Shown: positions 8,077-17,783, numbered from the stretch's first letter. The stretch is DNA of 64,000 nucleotides from Paenibacillus tarimensis (GCF_021532315.1 NZ_JAKGAO010000011.1:372001-436000); one strand, 5' to 3'. A program made the numbers and translations. The notes: generated by a model from the sequence alone, not told the origin.

Positions 8077-10377
8077 TCAGTACAGCTTCTTGATTTTGGA
8101 GATAAGCTCAGAATACGATTGTTCAAAATCCTCGCCGGGTATGGGCCGGCTAAAATAATAGCCCTGAACCTCATCGCACTTGCGGACCTGCAGGTAACGA
8201 AGCTGTTCCTTCTCCTCTACCCCTTCAGCGACGACTTCCAGGTTCATGCTGTGGGCCATAGCAATAATGATACTTACAATATTAGTGCCATTGGTTTCCT
8301 TCGAGATATCCCGGACAAAGCTCTGATCGATCTTCAACCGGTTGATTGAGAAATTCTTCAGATAACTGAGCGAGCTGTACCCTGTCCCAAAATCGTCCAT
8401 GCTGATCTGAACGCCAAGCGCATGAAGCTTTCGGAGCATCGGGATAGCATGGTTGACATTCATCGTCATTGTCTCGGTAATTTCCAGGTCGAGATACTTT
8501 GGCTGCAGACCTGTCTCTTCGAGGATCATATGAACAGCATCAACAAAGCTCTCATCAAGGAACTCCTGTGAAGACAGGTTCACCGACACCCGGAACGATG
8601 GCAGTCCCTGCTCCTGCCACTTCTTATTTTGTATGCAGGCTGTGCGCAGCACCCATTTGTCGATCTGGCTAATAATTCCTGTTTCCTCTGCAATGGGGAT
8701 AAATTGATCCGGCGTCAGCAGTCCCTTGGTGGGATGCTGCCAACGGATTAGCGCTTCCACCCCTTTAAGCTCCCCGCTTTGTATATCCACCTGAGGCTGG
8801 TAAAACAGCCTGAATTCGTTCTGCTCGATGGCCTTGCGGAGTGAGCTCTCCAGTATCATTTTTTCGCGGGTGCTCGTATTCATGTCCGGCGAATAGAGCG
8901 CATAGGAATTCAGTCCCCGGCTCTTCGCACTGTACATGGCGGTATCCGCTGCCTTCATCAGGCTCTCCAGGTCCTGACCATCCTCAGGATAGATGGAAAT
9001 GCCCGCGCTTGCAGACAAGTGAAACTCATACCCGTTCAAGCTGAACGGTTGATCGAAAATCTTCAATATGGCGCGGACCCGCCCCAACGCTTCCTCCTTG
9101 TCCACAATAGAAGGGAATGCGAACATGAACTCGTCGCCGCCCATTCTGGCGACAAACTCCCCGGGGACAAGAACCTTAAGCATCCGCTCAGCCACAACTG
9201 TCAACAGCATGTCTCCGCTTGAGTGGCCCAGCGAATCGTTAATGATCTTGAAGCGGTCCAGATCAAGACATACTATAGCCACCTGGCTGCCTGTCGCGCT
9301 CGCCCGCTGGATATATAGGGTCGCGTTATTCTTGTAATAACGCCGGTTCGGCAGCGTTGTTAAATCATCGTGGTTGGCGAGATAGTTATAGCGCTCCTCT
9401 GCCTTCACCCGCTCTGTAATGCTCCTGAACTGCCCGAAGGCGCCTAGGAGCTGCTTCTTCTCATCGTATAACGGGTAGGCATCAAACAGGCATACCTGCT
9501 TGTCCAGAGAAGAACCCGGCTCAAAGGTCATCTGCACATCCTCGAAGATTCTCCCGTTATGCATGACTTCGTGAATATATTCGCCCATAGAGCCCAGCTC
9601 CTCGACCCTGGTACCGAGCATATCTTCTCTCGATTTACCCGTAAAAAGCTCCGCGTATTGGTTAAACGTGGTGATCTCCCCGTTGCGGTTCGTCAGGATA
9701 ATACCATTACGGGTATTGTCCGTAATAATCTGGTTTAATATATTCAGCTTACGGTTCTGCTTGCGGAGCAGCAGCTCCCGCTCAATAGAATCCGCTGTGG
9801 TCGCTAGCATGGTAACCATCATCGGGTTCTGAAATTCCTTGGCTGTCATGATAATGACGCTTCCCAGCAGGTCATTAACATCCGAATAGTGAAAGGCCAC
9901 TGCATAACAGGCGGTGCCATGCAAGTATTCGTGAAAATGATCGTCGCCGATCAGCTGGATTGGAGACTCATTATATTTTAGCGACAAATTGACAACGTTC
10001 GTCCCCATACTGGTTTCCGTGAATTGGACGCCAGGCTTGATGCCCAGGTCATGGATGGTCTTCTTAATCGTCTCGTCGCCCATCATATGAAGAATAAAGC
10101 CTTCATCATTGGCAACAGATATGAGAAGGGGCGTGCCTGCCAGGTAGTGGAGAATTTTCTCGCCGAAGAAGCTTACGACAGACAATATTTCATCGTATTC
10201 TTCACGCTTGCCGTCTAGTTCAGCGGGCGATAATATATGCTGAGGATGAGGAATCTCTTTCGGATTAAGACCGATGTGCTTACAAAACAGATTCGCTTGT
10301 TGGATGAATTCGGGTTTTTCCGTTGTAGCCACAGTTGAGCCCCCATTTTGAATAAAGCACCTAAGTAGATAATCCAA
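8077..10377 (-). CDS. GAF-PAS-GGDEF-EAL cyclic-di-GMP phosphodiesterase/cyclase
   Basis: This 766-aa soluble signalling protein has, in order: an N-terminal GAF-like sensor (about 50-205) with SMGTNVVNLSL, of the type seen in sigma-54 activators such as AcoR; a PAS domain (about 215-335); a GGDEF domain (about 340-500) with RMGGDEFMF; and an EAL domain (about 515-760). The EAL catalytic set is visible: EALIRWQHP, NLSSQEF, LEITE, MDDFGTGYSSL, KIDQSFV and VVAEGVE. Phosphodiesterase activity is therefore expected, and the GGDEF loop also looks intact, so it may be bifunctional. No membrane segments are seen. A sigma-A promoter lies at 10404-10432. It lies near the cyclase at 4136-5731. Confidence 0.92.
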   Translation of the reverse strand: MDYLLRCFIQNGGSTVATTEKPEFIQQANLFCKHIGLNPKEIPHPQHILSPAELDGKREEYDEILSVVSFFGEKILHYLAGTPLLISVANDEGFILHMMGDETIKKTIHDLGIKPGVQFTETSMGTNVVNLSLKYNESPIQLIGDDHFHEYLHGTACYAVAFHYSDVNDLLGSVIIMTAKEFQNPMMVTMLATTADSIERELLLRKQNRKLNILNQIITDNTRNGIILTNRNGEITTFNQYAELFTGKSREDMLGTRVEELGSMGEYIHEVMHNGRIFEDVQMTFEPGSSLDKQVCLFDAYPLYDEKKQLLGAFGQFRSITERVKAEERYNYLANHDDLTTLPNRRYYKNNATLYIQRASATGSQVAIVCLDLDRFKIINDSLGHSSGDMLLTVVAERMLKVLVPGEFVARMGGDEFMFAFPSIVDKEEALGRVRAILKIFDQPFSLNGYEFHLSASAGISIYPEDGQDLESLMKAADTAMYSAKSRGLNSYALYSPDMNTSTREKMILESSLRKAIEQNEFRLFYQPQVDIQSGELKGVEALIRWQHPTKGLLTPDQFIPIAEETGIISQIDKWVLRTACIQNKKWQEQGLPSFRVSVNLSSQEFLDESFVDAVHMILEETGLQPKYLDLEITETMTMNVNHAIPMLRKLHALGVQISMDDFGTGYSSLSYLKNFSINRLKIDQSFVRDISKETNGTNIVSIIIAMAHSMNLEVVAEGVEEKEQLRYLQVRKCDEVQGYYFSRPIPGEDFEQSYSELISKIKKLY

Positions 10378-10403
10378 TTATATATTGACTTTCTGTCACA
10401 AAT

Positions 10404-10432
10404 ATTGTAATCGACTTTACGTGTTTTGTCGA
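10404..10432 (-). promoter_or_regulatory. Putative sigma-A promoter of the GGDEF-EAL gene
   Basis: On the minus strand a -35 TCGACA (10432-10427) and a -10 TACAAT (10409-10404) are separated by exactly 17 bases, each one mismatch from consensus. They lie about 30 bases upstream of the start codon at 10377. Confidence 0.55.
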
Positions 10433-10559
10433 TAAGGGTAACTTTACCACAGCACTCGCGGAAATATAGAACACCCGTCATTCTACCCGCGGCGGGCAGT
10501 TCTTCGCTGACGGGACGGGGTTACTCTTGGCGGAAACAGTGAACTGGGCAAAGTACCTA

Positions 10560-10606
10560 GCAGCATGAATAGAGCCCGCAGTTTGTGCCGGCTCTATTCA
10601 TGCTGC
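10560..10606 (-). terminator. Long perfect hairpin after DUF3231 gene
   Basis: Arms 10560-10576 and 10590-10606 (GCAGCATGAATAGAGCC and its complement) match over 17 bp around a 13-base loop, 14 bases after the stop codon of the gene ending at 10620. There is no strong T-tract, so it may act as a terminator or mRNA 3'-stabiliser. Confidence 0.55.
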
Positions 10607-10619
10607 CTCTGGTCGACTT

Positions 10620-11684
10620 CTATCTTTGCTTGAGCAAGCCTTCCCGGTCACTGGCCCCAGGCGGTTCTTCCAGCCAGCCTCTGTTAATTAACAAGTTCAC
10701 GCCGTCCTCAGCATACAATCCCATATCTGCGATCAGCTTCGTATATTTAACGCCCAGGTCCCGTCTTTGTGAAACCGATAACCCGGCTCCATAGAAGGCA
10801 GCCGAAGCTGAAATTAAGGCAACAATGTGGAACAGCATCAGTTTGTCAGAGAAAGGAGGTGACGTGGAATCGGTGATCTCCGACTCCCATTTACGCGGCT
10901 GTGGCAGGTCGTTCTCTGATAACTCTTTACTCAAACTCATGAAGTGCTGCTGGCACAATTCTATGCCCCTGCTCAGATACTTCCGGATGTCCGGGGATTG
11001 GGCAACCTGGCTGAAGGCCATCTCCAGTACAATTTTTACATCTATTTTGATCATATTGAAGAATATACTGCTGATTTCGATGGCGTTTAACGGCCTTTGC
11101 TTTCCCAGCCAGCCTGCTAAATATCCCTGTTTTTCAACAAAATCCACTTGGTCGGAACCAGGGATATGCGGAGGTCTGACGTACAGCCCCTTCTCCAGCA
11201 TGGCGTCAATAATCTTATTGAACAGCTCCATCGTTTCTGTACTGCACGCCGTAAAATAACGCCGTTGATCCGAACGGGTGGATGTACTTAGAGCACCTGC
11301 GTAGCTGGTCAAACCCAGGAGTGTCATGACATAAAAATAATTCAACAGAAATTCGTCTGAAAACAGTGGAGGTGCCTCGGGGTTAATGATATCCTCCTCT
11401 GTGAATCCCACGGGCAACGCAAAGCCTTCCTCTACCATAAATGCTCTGACTTTATCGACATGCGTTCTGGCTAAGCCGAGTGCATACTCAAGTACCGAAC
11501 GGATTTCCTGGTCCTGCACCCGCTCCACCGAATGGGTAATGAAGCAGATGGCCATGCTGTCATTTATGTACTGGGTCCAGAGGTTGGCAATCTCCGCTGA
11601 CGTCAGCCTGACGGTTACGTTCCGTGGTCCATCTGTATGCTGCTCTGTCTCAAGCTTAGTTGACATCAGATTCACATCCCTCAT
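10620..11684 (-). CDS. DUF3231 family protein (paralog 1)
   Basis: This 354-aa, largely helical, soluble protein of unknown function matches the DUF3231 family of Bacillales. It is built from two similar halves (about 25-180 and 195-350). The first opens with SAEIANLWTQYINDSMAIC and the second with RPLNAIEISSIFFNM. Each half continues with a long helical hairpin, and the protein ends in RGWLEEPPGASDREG. A second copy lies at 32539-33546 and shares RPLN-EIS-FFN, the early PPLF motif and RGWLEEPP. The halved helical architecture recalls ferritin-like bundles, but no metal-binding ExxH set is clear. The start may instead be the ATG six codons in, which has a GAGGG sequence about 11 bases upstream. 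Confidence 0.85.
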   Translation of the reverse strand: MRDVNLMSTKLETEQHTDGPRNVTVRLTSAEIANLWTQYINDSMAICFITHSVERVQDQEIRSVLEYALGLARTHVDKVRAFMVEEGFALPVGFTEEDIINPEAPPLFSDEFLLNYFYVMTLLGLTSYAGALSTSTRSDQRRYFTACSTETMELFNKIIDAMLEKGLYVRPPHIPGSDQVDFVEKQGYLAGWLGKQRPLNAIEISSIFFNMIKIDVKIVLEMAFSQVAQSPDIRKYLSRGIELCQQHFMSLSKELSENDLPQPRKWESEITDSTSPPFSDKLMLFHIVALISASAAFYGAGLSVSQRRDLGVKYTKLIADMGLYAEDGVNLLINRGWLEEPPGASDREGLLKQR

Positions 11685-11811
11685 CTATTCATTCCAATGC
11701 CCTTAAAGCCGCTATCTGTAGATTGTTACGTTTCCATGGAAAATATTCTTACTGTCCCATATAAACGGCCATCGTCCAACTGACATTTCATGCTGCCCGG
11801 GACAATAAAAC

Positions 11812-11843
11812 AAGGCAGCAGCGGTCACTGCCGCTGCTGCCTT
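11812..11843 (-). terminator. Intrinsic terminator of the KDG operon
   Basis: A 13-bp stem (AAGGCAGCAGCGG / CCGCTGCTGCCTT) with a 6-base loop is followed on the minus strand by TGTTTTATT. It sits about 20 bases past the kdgK stop codon. Confidence 0.8.
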
Positions 11844-11863
11844 CCCCGTCTCTTGTCCAGCTC

Positions 11864-12799
11864 TTACCGTGTCATAAATGCTTCAAGTCCTGCTCTGTCC
11901 GGGAGGCCGTCATTGTCTCCCGGCGACATGACCGCCAAGGCGCCAATTGCTGCGCCCCGCCGTACCGCTTCCTCCAGCGGAAGCCCCTCCAGCATACCGC
12001 TTACGACACCTGCAGCAAATCCATCACCGGCTCCTACGGTATCCATCACACGCTCAACCTGGAAGCCCTCTGTATAGAACTGCTGCCCTTTCGAGCTAGT
12101 GTAAGCGCCTCTTGCTCCAAGCTTGATGACCACCGTTTTCACACCTGCTGCATGATAGATGTCCGCCACACTTTGCTCCCCTTCCGCCCTCGTCAGCAGC
12201 GCACCCTCCTCTATACCAGGAAGGACGATATCTGCACGGCACGCCAAATCCTGAACAACCCGTAACATCTCATCCTTATCCGGCCATAAGCCCGGACGCA
12301 GGTTAGGATCGAAGGAGATTTGTACACCCCTTGCCCGCGCCTCAGCCATCAGCTCATATACAAGCTCCCGGCAGCTGTCCGAGAGCGCTGGAGGAATGCC
12401 GGTCAGATGAAGATGGTCAAAGCCTTCCCAGTCAAGACGGTCAATGGTATGCAGCCCCATTCGGGAGGCTGCGGAATTCCGCCGCAGCGAGTATACCTCC
12501 GGATCACCTTTCTCCACCTTCTGCTTCCACTGCATCCCTGTGAAGTTGTCCCCGCTGAAGGTCACGTAAGTGGTGTCCAGGCCGCTCTTCTTCAGGAAGC
12601 GTGCTATGCTGCGGCCAAAGGGGTCATCCCCAAGCTGACTGATATAGGTCATCTGGTGGCCGAGTCTCGCCATTCCAATGGAGAAGTTGACTTCTGCGCC
12701 TGCTACGTAACGCTCAAACTGTTCGGCTTCCTCAAGAGAGCCCTGCTGCCGGGCTACGAATAATGCCATTGGCTCGCCGATTGTCAGCACTTTCGCCAT
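11864..12799 (-). CDS. kdgK: 2-dehydro-3-deoxygluconokinase (PfkB family)
   Basis: This cytosolic sugar kinase is expected to phosphorylate 2-keto-3-deoxygluconate with ATP, the step after uronate catabolism and before KDPG aldolase. The 311-aa product shows the PfkB N-terminal motif GEPMALFVA, the sugar-binding AGAEVNFSIGMARLG near residue 34, and the C-terminal catalytic motif DTVGAGDGFAAG with the base aspartate near 259. It lies 19 bases after the KDG permease gene on the same strand and ends the operon at the terminator 11812-11843. The pectate lyase gene 6 kb away supports a pectin route. Other PfkB sugar specificities cannot be fully excluded, but the pairing with a KdgT-type permease makes KDG the best call. 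Confidence 0.9.
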   Translation of the reverse strand: MAKVLTIGEPMALFVARQQGSLEEAEQFERYVAGAEVNFSIGMARLGHQMTYISQLGDDPFGRSIARFLKKSGLDTTYVTFSGDNFTGMQWKQKVEKGDPEVYSLRRNSAASRMGLHTIDRLDWEGFDHLHLTGIPPALSDSCRELVYELMAEARARGVQISFDPNLRPGLWPDKDEMLRVVQDLACRADIVLPGIEEGALLTRAEGEQSVADIYHAAGVKTVVIKLGARGAYTSSKGQQFYTEGFQVERVMDTVGAGDGFAAGVVSGMLEGLPLEEAVRRGAAIGALAVMSPGDNDGLPDRAGLEAFMTR

Positions 12800-12818
12800 A
12801 TTTGTCTTCCCCCTTTAC

Positions 12819-13823
12819 TTAAGCCGTCTCGGAAGCTGGCGGAATAACCCGGTTGTCTGTCGGCTTAGCTGGTTTTCTGCCTTTCATTCGGTTCGCCCAC
12901 CAGGCTGTCAGGATCGGCACCATAATAGAGGTCACGATAACGGCCGCCGCCACCAGGGCTGTTGCGGACTGTGCCGCCGGCTGCAGCTCGGGCACCAGAC
13001 TGCCGATTATGACCGGATTGGCCACGGCCGCCCCCGCTGTACTCGATGCCGCTAGACCGGCTGTGCCATTGCCGCCGCCGATATATTTATCCGCCAGCAT
13101 AAGCGGGATACCCGTGATGATAATAACCGCGACTCCCAGCAAAATACCCAGAACGCCTGTCTTCAGAATAACCGCCAAGTCGATCGTATTGCCGAGCGCA
13201 AAGCCGAAGAACGGAATCATCGTCTGCGTCGCCCTGCTGAAGAAGTCCCGCAGATCGCTGTCCAGGTTACCCAGAACAAAGCCAATCAGGAACGGCAAAA
13301 CAGCACCTACAAACAAATGGGGTTCAAATGACGCAATTCCTGCCGTACCCAGGATCATCATGGTAACAAGCGGACCGGACTCAAGCGACATCAGCACGAA
13401 AGCTCCCGCTTCCTCCTTGGTCCCGTACTGCTGCATTATGGAGGCATACAACCCGCCATTGGTCATATCCATAGCCGACACGATGGCGAGCACAGATAAC
13501 CCCGCGAACAAGCCGGACTGAATGCCGTTTTCCGGAAGCAGCTGGGAGGCTATAATAGCAACCACCCAGGCGACTGCAATCTTGGTAATGACGAGCGTCC
13601 CTGACTTCCTCAGTACGACGCCTGTCGCCTTAATATTAATGGCCGCTCCCATGCAGAAGAACCATACGGCCAATATAGGTACCGTACCTGTCATTAAGCC
13701 ATTCGTAAATGAGCCGAAATACTGTCCCGATCCCGGGGCGAACGTATGGACAAGCGCCCCTATAAACAAGGGAACCAGCATTAATCCGCCAGGGATTCTA
13801 TCAATGGTTTGTTTGATCTTCAT
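12819..13823 (-). CDS. kdgT: 2-keto-3-deoxygluconate permease
   Basis: This is a 334-aa polytopic membrane protein with about ten hydrophobic helices, opening [23 protein letters not shown] as in the KdgT family. Further family stretches are [30 protein letters not shown] and [13 protein letters not shown]. KdgT proteins are proton symporters that import the pectin breakdown product KDG and related ketodeoxyuronates. It lies between the TctC-like binding protein gene (53 bases upstream) and kdgK (19 bases downstream), so the three form an operon. The C-terminal tail from about 305 is charged and presumably cytoplasmic. Confidence 0.92.
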   Translation of the reverse strand: MKIKQTIDRIPGGLMLVPLFIGALVHTFAPGSGQYFGSFTNGLMTGTVPILAVWFFCMGAAINIKATGVVLRKSGTLVITKIAVAWVVAIIASQLLPENGIQSGLFAGLSVLAIVSAMDMTNGGLYASIMQQYGTKEEAGAFVLMSLESGPLVTMMILGTAGIASFEPHLFVGAVLPFLIGFVLGNLDSDLRDFFSRATQTMIPFFGFALGNTIDLAVILKTGVLGILLGVAVIIITGIPLMLADKYIGGGNGTAGLAASSTAGAAVANPVIIGSLVPELQPAAQSATALVAAAVIVTSIMVPILTAWWANRMKGRKPAKPTDNRVIPPASETA

Positions 13824-13876
13824 TGTCTCTCACCGTTCCTTTCAAGCTAGTCTTGATGAGAGGGCGGGCAGTACGA

Positions 13877-14890
13877 TTATTGCCTGCTGAGGCCTAGCTC
13901 AGGTATTAAATCAGAGAATAGGTCGTGGCTCTCCTTCATCTGCCTGCGAAAGCCCTGGCCGTTCTCAACATGCAACCCTAATCCGTTCGCCTCCATATAA
14001 TCGCGGAATCCCTTCTCCTCCGTCCCCTTAATGAACGCTTCGGCAAGCCGGTCCGTAATGTCATCAGGGGTATCCTTCGGCACACCCAGCCCTCTCCAGG
14101 TGCCAATAAAGTTACCGTCAATACCTGTCTCTTCCTTCAGCGTCCCCACACCTGGAAGCGCTTCCGATTTTGTGTCTGCATTAATGGCCAAGGTCCGAAG
14201 CTGCCCTTGGTCCACATAGGCCTTAACTTCTGCAGGGCTTACCGGCACAGCATCCACAAATCCGCTGATGAGTGCCTGTACGGCTGGTCCTGCTCCTTCA
14301 AACGGGATATGGCTGAAGGTTGCGTCAGCCTCCCTCTCCAAGGTTGCCGCAGCCAGATGCCAGATGCTTCCCGTTCCGGCATTACCCATTCTGACTTTCC
14401 CGGGATTCTCCTTAGCATAAGCAATAAATTCCTCTGCTGTCTGCCAGGGCGCTTCCCTTCTGACCGTTATGGCGGAGGGATCAAGATTCGTCTGGGCGAT
14501 GGGCTTAAAGCTTTCATACGTGATCGGCAGCAAGCCGAGATGCGGGAGCGTCGTCAGCTCTGCGACAAGGTAGGTTACGGTATAGCCGTCCCCCTTGGCA
14601 TTTGCGCCCTCCATCAGTCCGATGGAACCGCCGCCGCCCGTTCGGTTCACGACAACGATTGGCTGTGACATATGCTTCTCTGCTGCCTTCGCCAATGCTC
14701 TCGCCGTGGCATCCGTTCCTCCACCGGCCGCGTAAGGAACAATTAAGGTTATGGGCTTGTTGGGGAAATCCGCCGCTCCGCTTCGACTGGTATCCCTGGC
14801 TACCGGGTTCCATATGAAGATTGCAAGAACAACTGCAGCCAAGGCTGCAATCCACCATCCTGTTAGTTTGGACCAACGTTTTCCTCTCAA
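13877..14890 (-). CDS. Tripartite tricarboxylate transporter substrate-binding protein (TctC/Bug-type), orphan
   Basis: This 337-aa extracytoplasmic binding protein has an N-terminal hydrophobic anchor or signal (about 9-29, no lipobox cysteine). The Bug/TctC fold is marked by NKPITLIVPYAAGGGTDATAR, VVNRTGGGGSIG and GNAGTGSIWHLAA. Such proteins normally deliver carboxylates to TctAB membrane subunits, but no tctA or tctB gene is present here. It sits between the AraC-type sensor gene and kdgT. It may serve an unlinked TctAB pair, or act as a ligand receptor for the neighbouring sensor; both are inference. The ligand is probably an organic or sugar acid. Confidence 0.87.
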   Translation of the reverse strand: MRGKRWSKLTGWWIAALAAVVLAIFIWNPVARDTSRSGAADFPNKPITLIVPYAAGGGTDATARALAKAAEKHMSQPIVVVNRTGGGGSIGLMEGANAKGDGYTVTYLVAELTTLPHLGLLPITYESFKPIAQTNLDPSAITVRREAPWQTAEEFIAYAKENPGKVRMGNAGTGSIWHLAAATLEREADATFSHIPFEGAGPAVQALISGFVDAVPVSPAEVKAYVDQGQLRTLAINADTKSEALPGVGTLKEETGIDGNFIGTWRGLGVPKDTPDDITDRLAEAFIKGTEEKGFRDYMEANGLGLHVENGQGFRRQMKESHDLFSDLIPELGLSRQ

Positions 14891-15057
14891 CTGCCATCCC
14901 TCTCTTACTTATAAAATGGTTCCCGCGCCGCCAGTTGGGGAAATCCCCCTCACGCTCGCCATTCCACCTCCAGACATCATCCAAGTAATGGTGTTTGTGC
15001 TGCTTGACTGGAGTGTAGCGCAGGCCCGGCTGCACGGGCAATCGTATAATCCTTCGA

Positions 15058-17385
15058 TTAATCTGCAGATACGCCGGAATCACGCGGTTTTGGCGGATCT
15101 GCATACCCGCTGGAGGATTTGAAGCTCTCGCGGTACTTGCCCGGCGTGATCGACTTATTCTTGCGAAAGGTGCGGATGAAGCTGTTCTCATTATGGTAGC
15201 CTACAAGCTGTGAGATTTCGGATACCTTCAACTGGCTGTCTCTGAGCAGCCCGCATGCCTTCTCAATCCGCAGCGCAGTCAGATAATCATATACCGTGCT
15301 GCCCGTCTCTTCCTTGAATATTGCACTGACCGAAGAGACTCCGAGACGGACATGGCTGGCAATATCCTGAAGACCGATATTCTGGTGCAGATTATCCTCC
15401 ATATAGCGAATCATCGACTGCACTAGATGGTATTCCTTCGAATGCTTACGCTGCTCCAGCTCGCCGCACAGCTGGTCAGTGACCCGGCTGAGCAGTTCCG
15501 CTATATCATCCAAATCCATTGTCGCTAGTTGAAGCCATGTGTAGTCCGCGAGCTCAGCAGGCGTGGACAATCCCTGCTGTGACACAATCCGCTGAACCTC
15601 AGACAGCAGACCGTCGGCATCCCGATAAACAGCATAGGGTTCCGTCCTTCTTCTGCGCGCCTCATCCGCCATCTTGCGGATCCATTCCCGGCACAAGCCG
15701 GAATCGGCGGCCAGCAGGCTGCTGATGACTTCGTTCTTCCAGGCTGTGTCGATCGGCTGGGTGCCTGCTTTTGCAGCAGTCTCATGTCCAGCATAGCCGT
15801 GCACCTGTCCATATCCCGCATACAGCCGATAGGACAGTGCCTCGCCAGCCTCTGTGCTGGACAGCCCCAGATGAAGAATGCCGGGTACAGCGGAGCCGAT
15901 TCCGATCGAGATGGACATGCTGAGGTATTGTCCGGCGGCTTCAATCAGTCTGGACGCTTCCTGCTGAAGCTCTTCCATCCAGGTGTCTGATCCGGCAGAC
16001 TTAGGCTGGAGCATAACCGTCAGCCCCTCCTGACGGACGGTCGTGCTTACCGCTCTCCAGGAGGGCTCCAGCAGCTCGAGTACAATATTATTCAGCGCGT
16101 ATCGTAAGAGCATCCGGTCTTCATCCTGCAGCTCTGCCGTCCATTTGCCATACCGGTCAACCGACACAACCATAACAGCGAGGGGCCCTTCCTCCCAATC
16201 CTGAAAATGCTGACCCCACTTGGTCCTGATCTCCCGGGAGCCGATACTCCCATTCAAGACATCTGATATAAACTTGGACCGCAGCTCCGGCAGGCTCCGC
16301 TCGGCCGCTAATGTCTTGCTGCGGAAATCCCCGACCAACTTCCCAAGCACCTGCTCTAGTTCAAACAGATCCCCCTGGCTGACCGGCCTCTGTCCTTGGC
16401 TCAGAAGCGTATTGATTCTCTTAAGCGGCCTAAATGCCGCGTAGTTGTAATAAATCATCGCTGAGCATCCCACGAGTATGGATATCAGCGACAGGATCAG
16501 CATCGTATTGCGCACCATCTTCACATTCTTAAGCAGCTGATCCATCGGGACAAGCGAGACCAGCCGCCAGCCCGTTACATCAGAGAAGGTCTGATTGGCC
16601 ATGAAATCCTGGCCGTTTACCTCTACATAAGCGAAGGGCCGCACATCAATTGCTGCAATCACCTTCTGCATCTCCTCTGGCGGAACGGGCAGATTCAGTT
16701 TTGGATAGATAAGCTCCCCGTCCAGATTGTACACATATTGATAGCTGGTCAGATGGGTGTACATCTTGGAGAACAAGCGGTCATAGCTCAGGTTAACCAT
16801 TACTGCCCCCATGATCCGTCCGTCCACCGTGACGGGTCTGACCAGTGACAGCAGCTCGGTCTGCTCAATATCTTCACCAGTCCCTGCATGAAGCGATCTG
16901 CGCTTCACCAGAAGCGGCTTCGATCGGATATCGTGAATCCAGGAGCTCCAGGAGGCATCTGGCGCGTCGCTCCAATTCTCTTGAAATCCGTGAAGACTGG
17001 AGACAAGCGAACGGTTATCCAGACGGATCACCGCAATGGAGTGAATATCCGGTTCCGTCGAAAGGGCTTTCAAATAAGACTGCAGCTCAGCCGTCTTCGC
17101 ATCGCTGCCGGCCGGTTCAGAGCGAATGTAATCGAGTGTTCCTTCATGGAAGGATGCTTCCACTGCCTTTCCGTCAGATTCACGGAATGCACGATTGGTC
17201 ACATCCAGATTAATCTGGAGAAGCTCAACATTAGGAATATTCAGCTCGGTGTCGAGCGCTTCCCTGTACTGGTTATAGGAAACAAGCCCGAAGATGGCAA
17301 TGCTGAATGATACCACCATCGTCAAGAGCAGAATCAGCCTCGTTTGTTTATTCGCAAGCACATATTTCAATTTGAGACGAAGCAT
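15058..17385 (-). CDS. Membrane-bound AraC family regulator with extracellular sensor domain (YesN-like)
   Basis: This 775-aa one-component regulator has TM1 at about 15-37, an extracytoplasmic Cache-like sensor region to about 290, and TM2 at about 295-317. A linker beginning RPLKRINTLLSQG follows, then a divergent cyclase-like middle domain. It ends in a C-terminal AraC/XylS double HTH (about 660-760) with IASHVRLGVSSVSAIFKEE and ISQLVGYHNENSFIRTFRK. In Paenibacillus such proteins usually control nearby sugar ABC transporters and lyases. Here it precedes the TctC-like gene by 167 bases on the same strand. It probably activates the KDG operon and perhaps the PL9 lyase; this is inference from position. 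The truncated sugar permease on the other side may be a relict of its original target. Confidence 0.9.
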   Translation of the reverse strand: MLRLKLKYVLANKQTRLILLLTMVVSFSIAIFGLVSYNQYREALDTELNIPNVELLQINLDVTNRAFRESDGKAVEASFHEGTLDYIRSEPAGSDAKTAELQSYLKALSTEPDIHSIAVIRLDNRSLVSSLHGFQENWSDAPDASWSSWIHDIRSKPLLVKRRSLHAGTGEDIEQTELLSLVRPVTVDGRIMGAVMVNLSYDRLFSKMYTHLTSYQYVYNLDGELIYPKLNLPVPPEEMQKVIAAIDVRPFAYVEVNGQDFMANQTFSDVTGWRLVSLVPMDQLLKNVKMVRNTMLILSLISILVGCSAMIYYNYAAFRPLKRINTLLSQGQRPVSQGDLFELEQVLGKLVGDFRSKTLAAERSLPELRSKFISDVLNGSIGSREIRTKWGQHFQDWEEGPLAVMVVSVDRYGKWTAELQDEDRMLLRYALNNIVLELLEPSWRAVSTTVRQEGLTVMLQPKSAGSDTWMEELQQEASRLIEAAGQYLSMSISIGIGSAVPGILHLGLSSTEAGEALSYRLYAGYGQVHGYAGHETAAKAGTQPIDTAWKNEVISSLLAADSGLCREWIRKMADEARRRRTEPYAVYRDADGLLSEVQRIVSQQGLSTPAELADYTWLQLATMDLDDIAELLSRVTDQLCGELEQRKHSKEYHLVQSMIRYMEDNLHQNIGLQDIASHVRLGVSSVSAIFKEETGSTVYDYLTALRIEKACGLLRDSQLKVSEISQLVGYHNENSFIRTFRKNKSITPGKYRESFKSSSGYADPPKPRDSGVSAD

Positions 17386-17613
17386 GGCATCCAGTCATCC
17401 TTCCCTTGCAGGGCTAAATCCCCCGTCAGCCTGTTTTATCCTTATGGACCATATCCTTCCGGTATCATACTATACGGTGTTTGCGGCTTACAAGTTTGGT
17501 CAGCCCTGTTCGCAGGGATTTTGGCGTTCCCTTATTTCGTAAGAAAATGGTATACAAGTGGAGGGATAGATTGGTAATGCATATAACATTGGTTTTACAT
17601 AGGGGATGACGTT

Positions 17614-17679
17614 ATGGGCGGCCGCCTGCTAATTATTGAAGATGATTCGGAGATTAGTCAGATGGCGGATGTGGAATGA
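17614..17679 (+). pseudogene. Response-regulator N-terminal stub
   Basis: A start codon with AGGGG upstream opens a frame of 21 residues, MGGRLLIIEDDSEISQMADVE, then stop. LLIIEDDSEIS is the first beta-strand and acidic pocket (E-D-D) of a CheY-like receiver domain, so this is the beginning of a response regulator of about 230 residues whose rest is gone. The break lies just before a hairpin (17689-17723) and a truncated ABC permease. I read it as a deletion scar. Confidence 0.55.
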
Positions 17680-17688
17680 CCGCAGCAC

Positions 17689-17723
17689 GAAGACAGGCCA
17701 TCCCGCTGGGATAGCCTGTCTTC
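17689..17723 (+). terminator. Strong hairpin between gene remnants
   Basis: Arms of 16 bases (17689-17704 and 17708-17723, GAAGACAGGC... against its complement with one mismatch) close a 3-base loop. No T-tract follows on the + strand, so termination is uncertain. The shape is that of a transcription terminator or mRNA end element marking the boundary of the deleted segment. Confidence 0.4.
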
Positions 17724-17783
17724 CGAGGAGTTGCCGGCTTATCAACACGCCAACAAATCAATATTCATGCTTCAGCCGTCAAG

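Noticed and set aside
17540-17570. TGGTATACAAG as a GntR/UxuR-type uronate operator
   Set aside because: One imperfect half-site only, located upstream of a gene remnant; not enough to call a regulator site.
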